Shown here: piece after piece, positions 29,550 to 38,900 of the stretch
Numbering within the stretch: the stretch's first letter is position 1
Layout: each line of letters opens with the position of its first letter
Assembly: GCA_024703855.1 (NCBI GenBank)
Contig: CP087965.1
Span: forward strand, 5,386,001-5,450,000
DNA: 64,000 nt
Direction of reading: 5' to 3'
From: Polaromonas sp. P2-4
Lineage (GTDB): Bacteria; Pseudomonadota; Gammaproteobacteria; Burkholderiales; Burkholderiaceae_C
Made by a program: the position numbers and the translations under genes
Notes under the pieces: model-generated
What the model saw: the letters and a program-made list of their open reading frames with translations, nothing else
Told to the model about the DNA's origin: nothing
The model's database searches: none

Positions 29550-30638
29550 ATGAGTATCGAAATCCGCAACGTCAGCAAACATTTTGGCGACTTCCAGGCG
29601 CTGGGCGACGTGAGCCTGGACATTGAGTCGGGCGAACTGGTTGCCTTGCTCGGCCCCTCGGGCTGTGGCAAAACCACCTTGCTGCGCATCATTGCCGGGC
29701 TTGAAACTGCTGACCATGGCAGCATCCTCTTCAGCGGTGAAGACACCACCGACGTGCATGTGCGCGAGCGGCAGGTGGGCTTCGTCTTCCAGCACTACGC
29801 GCTGTTTCGTCACATGACCGTGTTTGAAAACGTCGCCTTCGGCCTGCGCGTCAAACCGCGTGGCCTGCGCCCCAGCGAAGCGCAAATCAAGGAGAAAGTG
29901 CATTCACTGCTCAATCTGGTGCAACTCGACTGGCAGGCCGACCGTTTTCCGTCGCAGCTTTCCGGCGGCCAGCGCCAGCGGATTGCGCTGGCACGCGCGC
30001 TGGCCGTGGAGCCCAAGGTGCTGCTGCTCGACGAGCCCTTTGGCGCGCTGGACGCCAAGGTGCGCAAAGAACTGCGCCGCTGGCTGCGCCGCCTGCACGA
30101 CGATTTGCATGTGACCAGCATTTTTGTCACGCACGACCAGGACGAGGCACTGGAAGTGGCCGACCGCGTGGTGCTGATGAACCAGGGCAAGGTCGAGCAG
30201 ATTGGCTCGCCACAACAGGTGTGGGACCACCCGGCCAGCCCCTTTGTCTACGGCTTTTTGGGTGACGTGAACCTGTTCCATGGCCGTGCGCATGAAGGCG
30301 AAGTGCATCTCGAAGGCCTGCGCATCGATTCGCCCGAACATGCCGACGCGCAAAACGCCAAGGCTTTTGCCTATGTGCGCCCGCATGACCTGGAAGTGCA
30401 GCGTTATTCACCGGGCGCCGAAGGCATCGTGGCGCATCTGGAACGCGCCATCGTGATCGGCCCAATCGCGCGGCTGGAGCTGGTGCCGGCCGAAGGCTAC
30501 GAGCAGAAGGGCAACGTGTCGGGCGATTCCATCATCGAAGCCCAAATGCCCTCGCAGCAGTTCAAGGAAATGGGCTTGCGGGAAGGCGACATGCTGGTGG
30601 TGACGCCGCGCAAGGCTAGGGTGTTTGTGGAGGGTTAG
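29550..30638 (+). CDS. cysA: Sulfate/thiosulfate ABC ATPase CysA
   Basis: 362 aa, intact. Walker A LLGPSGCGKTTLL (~residue 34), Q loop VFQHYALF, signature QLSGGQRQRIALARALAVEP, Walker B VLLLDEPFGALD and switch His FVTHDQDEAL. The C-terminal TOBE-like domain (AFAYVRPHDLEVQRYSPGAE) is normal for CysA. It hydrolyses ATP to drive CysTW import of sulfate. Separated from cysW by the palindrome at 29433. Confidence 0.95.
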   Translation: MSIEIRNVSKHFGDFQALGDVSLDIESGELVALLGPSGCGKTTLLRIIAGLETADHGSILFSGEDTTDVHVRERQVGFVFQHYALFRHMTVFENVAFGLRVKPRGLRPSEAQIKEKVHSLLNLVQLDWQADRFPSQLSGGQRQRIALARALAVEPKVLLLDEPFGALDAKVRKELRRWLRRLHDDLHVTSIFVTHDQDEALEVADRVVLMNQGKVEQIGSPQQVWDHPASPFVYGFLGDVNLFHGRAHEGEVHLEGLRIDSPEHADAQNAKAFAYVRPHDLEVQRYSPGAEGIVAHLERAIVIGPIARLELVPAEGYEQKGNVSGDSIIEAQMPSQQFKEMGLREGDMLVVTPRKARVFVEG

Positions 30639-30641
30639 CGT

Positions 30642-31388
30642 TCATTTCTCATGCACAGGAACGAGTAGTCCTGGCTGGGCCGGTGACACCCAATACACGC
30701 CGGCGCCATAGCGATAGCCTTCGGTGTAGGCACGCAATTCTTTCGACTCCGACTCGAACAGGGAGAACCTGAAATGTTGCGAGAGGTTTGCCTTCGGAGT
30801 GTCGGTGACAACCTTCAGCTCTGCGGCGTACTCGCCGGGTTCCCACTTGAATTGCCGCTCGAAGAAGGTAAGTAATCGCTGCACAGATTGCGGATCTGCT
30901 TCGCAAAGTTTCTCCTTGTTGGCCGGGTCTTCCTTTTGCGAGATTATTTCTGAGCGTATTGCCGATTCGAGAAGTCTGTACTCTTTGTCATCGTCTCTTG
31001 AGAAGAGTGTGAAGAAGGTCAGCACGTGTGCCCACTCTTGGCCGGGCGCCAAGCGAAACGGCGTAAGCATCACATTCTCGGTGGCGTCCGCAGTGCGCAA
31101 GTAGTTTTGTGCGGGAAGCTCGAACGACTTCCCACTTTCCTTTGTGAAGACCAGAGAGATCGATTTGATGCGAACGGCCTTACCGCCAGTGTTCTCAATG
31201 ATGAGGTGCCATTGAGCATTCGGGTTGCCGACCTTGTGAGTGAGATGCATCCTGCTGAACGCCTCGCAGCGAAGGCGTGCACGGCGCAGAAGAATGTGTA
31301 TCGGGGGTAGCTGAGAAAGGCCAAGCGCTATTGCAGCTACTACAGCAGACCAGAACTGCCAATCAAGATAGAAGGGTGGTGAAGGCAT
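30642..31388 (-). CDS. Membrane-anchored protein of unknown function
   Basis: 248 aa. One N-terminal hydrophobic segment (FWSAVVAAIALGLSQLPPIH) is followed by a soluble part with a beta-rich look (WHLIIENTGGKAVRIKSISL, EWAHVLTFFTLFSRDDDKEY). No known domain recognised. Its GC content is lower than its neighbours', which hints at transfer. It converges with cysA, stop to stop, 3 bp apart. Confidence 0.6.
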   Translation of the reverse strand: MPSPPFYLDWQFWSAVVAAIALGLSQLPPIHILLRRARLRCEAFSRMHLTHKVGNPNAQWHLIIENTGGKAVRIKSISLVFTKESGKSFELPAQNYLRTADATENVMLTPFRLAPGQEWAHVLTFFTLFSRDDDKEYRLLESAIRSEIISQKEDPANKEKLCEADPQSVQRLLTFFERQFKWEPGEYAAELKVVTDTPKANLSQHFRFSLFESESKELRAYTEGYRYGAGVYWVSPAQPGLLVPVHEK

Positions 31389-31829
31389 GGTGCGGCCTGT
31401 TGGTAATGAGCGCTAACTTTTATATATCCCGCAAAACTGCGGAATAACATGCGCGCAAAATTCGAGAAAACTGTTTGCTGTCATGGAGTTAGATCGCTGA
31501 TTTGTATGAATGCGAAGGACTATTGGTTTTGCCAAAGTCGCCGCCCAGTATTTTTCGCGTTTCCTTGCTGGGCAAGCTGCGAGACGTCTTCGCCAGCAGG
31601 CACTATGCCTGAAAAAGGGCCAAAACCGACGGTACTGAGCGCGGTTTTCATCCTTTGACTTGGCTTGATGCCTCTTCACAACATGAGCATTCTGCAAAAA
31701 GAGGAAATCACAAGCTCACTGACCCGGGCGCTTGCAAGCAACCAGTTAGCCCAGCCCGGGAACTTCTAGCCGCCCAAGCTCACGAACCACCGGACAATTC
31801 ACAAATTGATTTAAAAAAGAAGGACCCTG
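31389..31829. other. Gene-free stretch upstream of dsbB
   Basis: AT-richer than the flanks. Short open frames are present but none shows a known family or a good ribosome site. A small inverted repeat (CCCGCAAAACTGCGGAA) lies near 31428. Nothing else recognised. Confidence 0.5.
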
Positions 31830-32336
31830 ATGTTTTTGACATATTTCGACGCGGTGCCACGCCGTGTGCTGGCGCTGGTGTCTCTGGCCTGTGTGGCCAT
31901 GCTGGCTTTTGGCCTCTATCTGCAGCATGTGGTGGGCCTGGAGCCTTGCCCCATGTGCATCGTGCAGCGTTACGCGCTGGTGCTGGTGGCCATTGTTGCG
32001 GGCATCACCGCGATTGCAAAAAGCAGGGGCCTGCTGGTCACCGGTTCGGGTCTGCTGGTACTGGTTTCCGGCTTTGGCGCCTTCGTGGCGGCACGCCAGA
32101 GTTTCCTGCAGTGGTACCCGCCTGAAATTGCCTCGTGCGGCCGTGACTTTTACGGAATGATCGAGACCTTTCCGCTCAAGCGCGCGATTCCCATGATCTT
32201 CAAGGGCAGCGGCGATTGCACCAAGATTGACTGGACCTTTCTGGGCGGCTCGATTGCCAACTGGTCCTTCCTGTGCTTTGTGGCGATTGGCCTGGTGGGG
32301 CTGGTGCTGATTGCCCGCCTGGCACGCCAGCGCTGA
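31830..32336 (+). CDS. dsbB: Disulfide bond formation protein DsbB
   Basis: 168 aa, four membrane segments. The first periplasmic loop carries LEPCPMCIVQRYALV (CxxC), the second the Cys pair in EIASCGRDF and KGSGDCTKIDW. It reoxidises DsbA and passes electrons to ubiquinone in the inner membrane. A terminator-like hairpin follows at 32355. Confidence 0.93.
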   Translation: MFLTYFDAVPRRVLALVSLACVAMLAFGLYLQHVVGLEPCPMCIVQRYALVLVAIVAGITAIAKSRGLLVTGSGLLVLVSGFGAFVAARQSFLQWYPPEIASCGRDFYGMIETFPLKRAIPMIFKGSGDCTKIDWTFLGGSIANWSFLCFVAIGLVGLVLIARLARQR

Positions 32337-32354
32337 GCGCAGCGCTTTCTCATC

Positions 32355-32392
32355 AAGCGCCGGGTTGGCTGCACCTTGGCGCTTTTTCTTTT
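32355..32392 (+). terminator. Intrinsic terminator after dsbB
   Basis: Stem AAGCGCC / GGCGCTT with an internal loop, followed by TTTTTCTTTT. Followed at 32417-32460 by a GGGGCAGGGCGG..CCCCAGCGGGGCG palindrome. Confidence 0.65.
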
Positions 32393-32490
32393 CCATTTTT
32401 TGCAATGAAATCAGCCCCTTGAAGGGGCAGGGCGGCGCACGCCCCAGCGGGGCGAAGGGGTAATTGCACGGGCTTGACGCAGGCAATATA

Positions 32491-32506
32491 CTGTATTTAC
32501 ATCCAG
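32491..32506. promoter_or_regulatory. LexA (SOS) box upstream of imuA
   Basis: CTGTATTTACATCCAG has the CTG-N10-CAG layout of a LexA site and closely matches the boxes at the lexA promoter (45230). It lies 39 bp before imuA, overlapping the likely promoter, so the mutasome genes should be induced by DNA damage. Confidence 0.8.
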
Positions 32507-32544
32507 TTATTTGACTGGATATTTAACCCGATTGAGCCCACCCC

Positions 32545-33363
32545 ATGCTTTCCCCGATTCCTGTGAAGCGAGCCTTGCCGGACCTTGCGCACGTCTGGCG
32601 CGCGGGTGAGCTGGGCAGCGCAAGCCTGCAGACGGTGGGCACGGGTTACGCGGCGCTTGATGAGGTGTTGCCCGGCGGCGGCTGGCCGCAGGGCGCGCTG
32701 ATTGAGGTGCTGCAGCCGCAGGCCGGCCTGCATGAGTGGGGTTTGATCGCGCCGGCGCTGGCAGCCATGCAGCTTGCGTCGCCTGACCAATTGATGGTGC
32801 TGGTGGGCGCGCCTTACCTGCCTTTTGGCCCGGCGCTGGGCGCGCGCCAGCTCAATATGCAACGGCTGCTGTGCGTGCAGGCAGGGCAGGCAAATCAGGG
32901 TAAGGCGCCGGCGCTGCTCTGGGCCACACGCGAGGCTTTGCAGTGTGCCGACGTCGGCGCCGTGCTGGCCTGGCTGCCCGATGCGCGCAGCGCGCATTTG
33001 CGCCGCCTGCAGATCGCCGCCCATGCGCACCACAAGCTGCTGTTGGTGTTCAGGCCGCTTCGGGCGCAGCAGGAGTCGTCGCCCGCGCCGCTGCGCCTGC
33101 TGCTGGAAGGCACGGTGAGCGAAGAGGGCAACCTTTTCGTTAACGTGCTCAAGCGCCGCGGCCCGCCGCTGGCCTCGCCCGTGTTGCTGGACACCCGGCC
33201 CGCCCGCCTCTCGGCGCTGCTGGCCGCCAGCCGCGAGCGGGCACGTCGCAGGCGGGAAGAACTTGCGCCCATGCCGCTGCCTTCCCTGGCCTCTGTTTCT
33301 GCCTCACCGCGGAGTGACGTTCATGCCTTGCTGGATCGCATTGCAAACCTTCATCACCACTGA
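32545..33363 (+). CDS. imuA: ImuA, SOS mutasome accessory protein
   Basis: 272 aa. RecA/SulA-like fold: LGSASLQTVGTGYAALDEVL, PGGGWPQGALIEVLQPQAGL matches the ImuA family. ImuA works with ImuB and DnaE2 in translesion synthesis and induced mutagenesis. Its end overlaps imuB, and a LexA box lies upstream, so it heads a three-gene SOS operon. Confidence 0.9.
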   Translation: MLSPIPVKRALPDLAHVWRAGELGSASLQTVGTGYAALDEVLPGGGWPQGALIEVLQPQAGLHEWGLIAPALAAMQLASPDQLMVLVGAPYLPFGPALGARQLNMQRLLCVQAGQANQGKAPALLWATREALQCADVGAVLAWLPDARSAHLRRLQIAAHAHHKLLLVFRPLRAQQESSPAPLRLLLEGTVSEEGNLFVNVLKRRGPPLASPVLLDTRPARLSALLAASRERARRRREELAPMPLPSLASVSASPRSDVHALLDRIANLHHH

Positions 33364-34774
33364 GCCGGGCCAGGCCGTGCTTGATGAAACGACGGTGCAG
33401 CGGGCGTTGGCCAGCATCGCGCTGGGCTTCACGCCGCGCGTGGCGCTGGTGGACGAAGCCGTGCTGATGGATGTGACGGGCAGCCTGCGCCTGTTTGGCG
33501 GCCTGGCGCGGCTGATGCAGCTGCTGGAGCAGCGTTTGGCGCTATTTTTTAAGGAAAATAAGCTTCAGGCCCAAGTAAGACGGGCGCAAGGCGCTACATC
33601 TTTGATAGCGCTTGGGCGGCTGCGCTTGCCCGCTGGCCAAGCCGAAGCCGCCCGCCTGCGGGTGGCTGAGCTGCCCATGCACACCCTGAGCGCCGCCCGC
33701 CCGCACCTGGGCGTGCTGGAACGCATCGGCTGCCGCACCTGGGACGACCTGCTGCGCCTGCCGCGCGACGGTGTGGCCCGGCGCTTTGGTGCGCCGCTGC
33801 TGGAGGCGTTGGACCGCGCACGCGGCAAGGTGCCTGACGGCTACGAATGGCTGGTGCTGCCCGAACACTTTGAAGAAAAGCTGGAACTCAATGCGCTGGT
33901 CACCCATGCACCCGCATTGATGGCCGGGGTTGAGCGCCTGCTGGTACATCTGCAGGCCTGGCTGCTGGGCCGCCAGAGCGGGCTGAGCGCGCTCAAACTC
34001 ATCTGGCACCTGGACCAGCGGCGCGATGTTCCGCCCACTGGCGAGCTGGAGATACGCACGGCCCAGCCCGCGCAGGACTTGCGCCATGTGGCGCGCCTGC
34101 TGGCCGAACACCTGGCGCAGCAGACGCTAGCGGCCCCGGTGCACAGCCTGACCCTGCAGTCGCTGGTCACCGAAAAGCTGCTGGATTCGGCCGCCGCCAC
34201 CGGCAGCCTGCTGATGCAGGACCGCAAGCAGGGTGATAGCGCGCTGGAGTTGATCGAGCGGCTGAGCGCCCGCCTCGGTGACGACCAAGTGCAGGCCTGG
34301 CTGCCGAATGCAGACCACCGGCCCGAGCAAATGCAGTGCTGGGTGAATGCCCGGCGTGCCATCAAAGGCCTTGACAAAGGTGCTATTAAATCAATAGCTG
34401 GTAGCGCCCGTTCTGCAAGGGCTAAAGGCCGAAATGGCTCAGAAAATGAGCCGGACGCCATCAAAACCGAAGCCCTCTACCCCAGCTGGCTGCTGCCTGA
34501 GCCTTTGAAGCTGGCCACGGTGGGCGACAGCCCGGTATACCAGGGCCGGCTGGTGCGGCTGGCCGGGCCGCAGCGGCTGGAGGCGACCGGCTGGCTGATG
34601 ACTGGCCACGGCACAGGCGAAAGCAGCAAACCACCGGCGATTCGTGACTATTTCATTTACCGCAGCCAGCAGGCCGGCCTGCTGTGGATTTACAGCGAGC
34701 GTTTGCCTGTGGCCACGCCGCAGGCTGCAGCCGGGCAGCAGCGGGCCTGGTACCTGCACGGGTTTTTTGCCTGA
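33323..34774 (+). CDS. imuB: ImuB, inactive Y-family polymerase-like mutasome hub
   Basis: 483 aa from the ATG at 33323 (overlapping imuA). The Y-family fold is visible (PRVALVDEAVLMDVTGSLRL, GVLERIGCRTWDDLLRLPRD) but the acidic catalytic triad of DinB is absent, as usual in ImuB, which links the clamp, ImuA and DnaE2. Two or three genome-type short repeats are inserted in frame: near 33541-33608 and at 34382-34420, the latter coding for GAIKSIAGSARSARAKG, a low-complexity linker. Confidence 0.9.
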   Translation: MPCWIALQTFITTEPGQAVLDETTVQRALASIALGFTPRVALVDEAVLMDVTGSLRLFGGLARLMQLLEQRLALFFKENKLQAQVRRAQGATSLIALGRLRLPAGQAEAARLRVAELPMHTLSAARPHLGVLERIGCRTWDDLLRLPRDGVARRFGAPLLEALDRARGKVPDGYEWLVLPEHFEEKLELNALVTHAPALMAGVERLLVHLQAWLLGRQSGLSALKLIWHLDQRRDVPPTGELEIRTAQPAQDLRHVARLLAEHLAQQTLAAPVHSLTLQSLVTEKLLDSAAATGSLLMQDRKQGDSALELIERLSARLGDDQVQAWLPNADHRPEQMQCWVNARRAIKGLDKGAIKSIAGSARSARAKGRNGSENEPDAIKTEALYPSWLLPEPLKLATVGDSPVYQGRLVRLAGPQRLEATGWLMTGHGTGESSKPPAIRDYFIYRSQQAGLLWIYSERLPVATPQAAAGQQRAWYLHGFFA

Positions 34775-34786
34775 AGCACGTTGGCC

Positions 34787-37700
34787 ATGGCTGATCAACT
34801 CCCCGGCTATGCCGAGCTGCATGCGCTGAGCAACTTCAGCTTCCAGCGTGGCGCCTCGCACGCCGAAGAACTGGTGGAGCGCGCCGCCCGCCTGGGCTAC
34901 CAGGCGATTGCGATCACCGACGAGTGCTCGGTCGCCGGCGTGGTGCGGGCCCATGTGGCGGCCAAGGTGCATGGGCTCAAGTTGCTGCCGGGCGCGGAGT
35001 TTCTGGTGCAGGCGGACTATCCTTTTTGCCTGGTGGTGCTGCCGCACAACGCGGCGGGCTGGGGCAATCTGTGCGAGTTCATCACCGCGGCCCGCCAGGC
35101 TGGAGACGAGATTGAAAAGGCAGCTACCGGGTGGCCTTGGGTGAAACCGATTTTTCGCTGCTGGCGGATTGTGAAATCCTGCTGTCGCCCTTGCCAGCCG
35201 CTATCAATACAGAAGCGCTTTGCGCCCATGCTGATTGGGCTAGAGGCATTTTTGGCTCAAGCTTCTGGCTGGCTGTGGAGCTTTTGCAGGGCCTGGACGA
35301 CGCTGCGCCTTTCGCAGTTGCAAGAGGTTTCCCGCCGCACCGGCATACGCCTGGTGGCGGCCGGCCATGTGCTGATGCATGTGCGCTCACGCAAGCCGCT
35401 GCACGATGTGATGACGGCCATCAGGCTCGGAAAAACGGTGCACGAATGTGGTTTTGCCCTGCAGGCCAATGCCGAGGCGCATTTGCGGCCGCGCATGCGG
35501 CTGGCCGATATTTACCCAGTCGGGCTGCTGCGTGCCACGCTGGAGGTGGCGGCGCGCTGCAGCTTCAGCCTCGACGAAATTCGCAACCTGTACCGCTATC
35601 CGCTGGCGGACATCGTGCCCCGTGCGGAAACGCCGGCGCAGTGCCTGCGGCGGCTGACGGCGGAGGGCGCGAAGAAACGTTATCCGGGCGGCGTCGATGC
35701 CGAAATCCAGGCCCAGATCAACAAGGAGCTGGCACTGATCGAAGAGCTGGAATATGAAATGTTCTTCATCACCGTGCACGACATCGTGCGCTTTGCCAAT
35801 GCGCAGAAGATTTTGTGCCAGGGGCGCGGCTCGGCGGCCAATTCGGTGGTCTGTTATTGCCTGGGCATCACCGCCGTCAATCCGGCGGAAAGCAAACTGC
35901 TGTTTGAGCGTTTCATCAGCCGCGAGCGCAGCGAGCTGCCTGATATTGATGTTGACTTCGAGCACCAGCGGCGCGAGGAAGTCATCCAGTACATCTACGG
36001 CAAATACGGCCATGACCGCGCCGCCATTGCCGCCACCGTGATCTGCTACCGGCCGCGCAGCGCCTTGCGCGATGTTGGCAAGGCGCTGGGGATGGAGGCC
36101 GAATTGATTGAGCAGTTTGCCAAGGAGCATTTCTGGTTTGACGGCCGCGCTGCACTGGAGAAAAAACTCGAAGACGCCGGCCTTCAGGCTCAGGCGGGCC
36201 CAGTGCTGCAGTGGCTGGACCTGGCGACGCAGCTGATCGGCTTCCCGCGCCACCTGAGCCAGCATGTGGGTGGCTTTGTGCTGACGCAGGGCAAGCTGAC
36301 AAGGCTGGTGCCGGTGCAGCCGGCTTCGATGGAAGAGCGCCGCATCATCCAGTGGGACAAGGATGACCTGGACGCCATGGGCCTGCTCAAGGTCGATGTG
36401 CTGGCGCTGGGCATGCTGTCGGCGATACGGCGCTGCCTGCACCTGGTCGATCAGACGCGGGGAGGGGAGTTGCAGATGCACCAGATCGAATCGGATGATG
36501 AACAGACCTACGACATGATTTGCGAGGCCGACACCATCGGTGTGTTCCAGATCGAAAGCCGGGCGCAGATGTCGATGCTGCCGCGCCTGCAGCCGCGCAA
36601 CTATTACGACCTGGTGGTGGAGGTGGCCATTGTGCGGCCGGGGCCGATTCAGGGCGGCATGGTGCACCCCTACCTGAAAAATCGCGAAATCATCAGGAAT
36701 GGAGGGGAGATCAAACCTGAATATCCGGCACTCAATCCTGCATTGGTCCGCACGCTGGGCATTCCCATTTTTCAGGAGCAGGTAATGCAGATTGCCATGA
36801 TCGCCGCCGACTTCACGCCGGGCGAGGCTGACGATTTGCGCCGTTCCATGGCGGCCTGGAAGCGCAAGGGCGGTGTGGACCGTTTTCATGGCCGTCTGGT
36901 CAATGCCATGATCAAGAACGGCTACAGCGCCGAATTTTCAGAGCGCATCTTCAGCCAGATCCTTGGGTTTGGTGACTACGGTTTTCCCGAAAGCCACGCC
37001 GCCAGCTTTGCCAAGCTGGTGTATGTGAGCTGCTGGCTTAAGTGCCATGAGCCAGCCTGTTTTCTGGCGGCTTTGCTCAACTCCCAGCCCATGGGGTTTT
37101 ATTCACCCTCGCAATTGGTGCAGGACACCCGCAAGCATGGCGTGGAAGTGCGTGCCGTGGATGTCATGCACAGCGAATGGGACTGCACGCTGGAAGCTGC
37201 CGGTGAAACGGCTGTGCTGCTGCACTACCCCGGCATCCATCCCGCCCAGCCCGCGGTGCGGCTGGGCCTGCGCCTGGTGGCCGGCCTGTCGGAAGAGGCG
37301 GCCCTTCGCCTGGTTGCCGCGCGGGCAGAAGCACCGTTCACCTCCACTGAAGACCTGGTTTCGCGTGCGCAGCTCGGCACGCTCGAAATCAATGCGCTGG
37401 CCGCCGCCGATGCGCTCTTGGCGCTGGCCGGTCACCGGCGCCAGCAGGTCTGGGAGGCGTCAGCCATCAAGCCGGCGCCGCTGCTGTTAAAAGCCGTGCC
37501 CACGCATGAAACCGCGCTGGCGTTGCCCGACACGCCCGAGGGCGAAAACATCCTGTTTGACTACCAGTCCACAGGCCTGACCTTGCGCCGTCACCCCGTG
37601 GCCTTGCTGCGGCCGCGCCTGGCCCGGCGCGGGCTGCTCAGCGCCGGCGAGTTGAACGCCTTGCCTGATGGGGCGGAAGTGGCGGCCTGCGGCATTGTCA

Positions 37701-37981
37701 CGGTGCGCCAGCAGCCGCAAACCGCCAAAGGCACCATTTTTGTCACGCTGGAAGACGAGACCGGCCCGGTCAATGTGATCGTGTGGAAGTCACTGCGCGA
37801 GGCGCAGCGCGCCGAGGTGCTGCATGCGCGGCTGCTGGCGGTGTACGGCGTGTGGCAGCGCAGTGAAGAAAGCGGAACCGAAAAAGGCTATGGCGCCGTC
37901 CGCAACCTGGTAGCGCACCGGCTGGAAGACCTCACGCCGCTGCTGGGGCGTCTTGGCACATCGAGCCGCGACTTTCACTAA
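34787..37981 (+). CDS. dnaE2: Error-prone DNA polymerase DnaE2/ImuC (local double frameshift)
   Basis: About 1065 aa. PHP domain at the start (YAELHALSNFSFQRGASHAE), polymerase core with the catalytic Asp stretch SELPDIDVDFEHQRREEVIQ, VYIYGKYG-type fingers, RGSAANSVVCYCLGI, and an OB domain near the C-terminus (GTIFVTLEDETGPVNVIVWK). Between 35118 and 35304 the sequence is read in the wrong frame: an A run at 35115-35118 is one short, and a GC pair near 35302 is missing, which together restore the frame. I chose ATG 34787; a TTG at 34781 is possible. Confidence 0.92.
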   Translation: MADQLPGYAELHALSNFSFQRGASHAEELVERAARLGYQAIAITDECSVAGVVRAHVAAKVHGLKLLPGAEFLVQADYPFCLVVLPHNAAGWGNLCEFITAARQAGDEIEKAATGWPWVKPIFRCWRIVKSCCRPCQPLSIQKRFAPMLIGLEAFLAQASGWLWSFCRAWTTLRLSQLQEVSRRTGIRLVAAGHVLMHVRSRKPLHDVMTAIRLGKTVHECGFALQANAEAHLRPRMRLADIYPVGLLRATLEVAARCSFSLDEIRNLYRYPLADIVPRAETPAQCLRRLTAEGAKKRYPGGVDAEIQAQINKELALIEELEYEMFFITVHDIVRFANAQKILCQGRGSAANSVVCYCLGITAVNPAESKLLFERFISRERSELPDIDVDFEHQRREEVIQYIYGKYGHDRAAIAATVICYRPRSALRDVGKALGMEAELIEQFAKEHFWFDGRAALEKKLEDAGLQAQAGPVLQWLDLATQLIGFPRHLSQHVGGFVLTQGKLTRLVPVQPASMEERRIIQWDKDDLDAMGLLKVDVLALGMLSAIRRCLHLVDQTRGGELQMHQIESDDEQTYDMICEADTIGVFQIESRAQMSMLPRLQPRNYYDLVVEVAIVRPGPIQGGMVHPYLKNREIIRNGGEIKPEYPALNPALVRTLGIPIFQEQVMQIAMIAADFTPGEADDLRRSMAAWKRKGGVDRFHGRLVNAMIKNGYSAEFSERIFSQILGFGDYGFPESHAASFAKLVYVSCWLKCHEPACFLAALLNSQPMGFYSPSQLVQDTRKHGVEVRAVDVMHSEWDCTLEAAGETAVLLHYPGIHPAQPAVRLGLRLVAGLSEEAALRLVAARAEAPFTSTEDLVSRAQLGTLEINALAAADALLALAGHRRQQVWEASAIKPAPLLLKAVPTHETALALPDTPEGENILFDYQSTGLTLRRHPVALLRPRLARRGLLSAGELNALPDGAEVAACGIVTVRQQPQTAKGTIFVTLEDETGPVNVIVWKSLREAQRAEVLHARLLAVYGVWQRSEESGTEKGYGAVRNLVAHRLEDLTPLLGRLGTSSRDFH

Positions 37982-38093
37982 GAGCCGCTAACAAAACCCT
38001 CCTGGCGTCGTTGTGCCGCCTTGTCGTGCTACAGCACTGTCTGCGGCGGCACGCCTAGCCAGGACCGCTGCGCTGGGTTTTGTTAGCGGCTCT
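37981..38093. mobile_element. 113 bp cruciform element after dnaE2
   Basis: AGAGCCGCTAACAAAACCC (37981-37999) is the exact reverse complement of 38075-38093. Inside, CCTGGCG..GTGCCGCC pairs with GGCGGCAC..CGCCTAGCCAGG, so the whole unit can fold into one long hairpin. Its first base is the last base of the dnaE2 stop codon. Non-coding; MITE-like or a large terminator. Confidence 0.8.
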
Positions 38094-38119
38094 AAAGCCC
38101 AGGGCTGTGCCTAAAACTT

Positions 38120-38899
38120 TTAGCGGTAAGTCGGCGTGCGCCTTTCCAGAAAAGCGGAAATGCCTTCACCGCCGTTGCTGTGGTGCAGGTTGCGGACAAA
38201 ATGATCGCGCTCACTGGAAAGCTGCTGGCTGAGCGTGCTCACAGGGGCTTCGTTGATGAGTTCCTTGATGCTGGCCAGCGCGTTGGGTGCGCGTGCATTG
38301 AGTTGCTCGGCCAGTCGCAAGGCTTCGCTGAGAGCGCCACCTGCGCCAGACACCCGGTTGACCAGACCCAAGCCATGCAGCCGCTGGGCGCTGATACGCT
38401 CGCCACACATCAGAAGCTCGCTGGCCAGGGCGCGCGGCAGGGCGCGTGCCAGGCTCCAGCTGCCGCCGCCGTCAGGCGACAGTGCCACCGTGCTGTAAGA
38501 CATCACAAACACGGCGTTGTCGGCGGCCACACAGAAGTCACAGGCCAGCGCCAGTGAAAAACCAGCGCCAGCCGCCGGGCCTTCAACCGCCGCAATGACC
38601 GGCTTGGGGTAGGTGCGGATCGAGTCAATCCAGTTGTGCAGGCCTTCAATGCTCTGGGCTTGCACCTCGGGTGCCTCGCGTCGGTTGGCTTGCAGGCGCT
38701 GCAGGTTGCCGCCCGCGCAAAATACCGAGCCTTCGCCCGTGATGACGACGCTGCGGATTTCGGAGTTGTTCTCGGCGGCGTTGAGGGCTTCGATGCCTGC
38801 GGCGTAAATCTCGGGCCCCAGCGCGTTTTTGAACTCGGGGTTGCTTATCGTCAGAATGAGGGTGCTGCCCTCGCTGGTACTTTTCAGTGCGCCGGCCAT
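38120..38899 (-). CDS. Enoyl-CoA hydratase/isomerase family (oxepin-CoA hydrolase-like)
   Basis: 259 aa, crotonase fold. The oxyanion-hole stretches are GEGSVFCAGGNLQRLQANRR and VEGPAAGAGFSLALACDFCV. STLILTISNPEFKNALGPEI resembles the family annotated as alternative oxepin-CoA hydrolases of phenylacetate-type pathways, but a general enoyl-CoA hydratase is possible. Follows the 3-hydroxyacyl-CoA dehydrogenase gene with a 1 bp gap, so the two act in sequence in beta-oxidation or aromatic acid breakdown. Confidence 0.8.
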   Translation of the reverse strand: MAGALKSTSEGSTLILTISNPEFKNALGPEIYAAGIEALNAAENNSEIRSVVITGEGSVFCAGGNLQRLQANRREAPEVQAQSIEGLHNWIDSIRTYPKPVIAAVEGPAAGAGFSLALACDFCVAADNAVFVMSYSTVALSPDGGGSWSLARALPRALASELLMCGERISAQRLHGLGLVNRVSGAGGALSEALRLAEQLNARAPNALASIKELINEAPVSTLSQQLSSERDHFVRNLHHSNGGEGISAFLERRTPTYR

Positions 38900-38900
38900 G

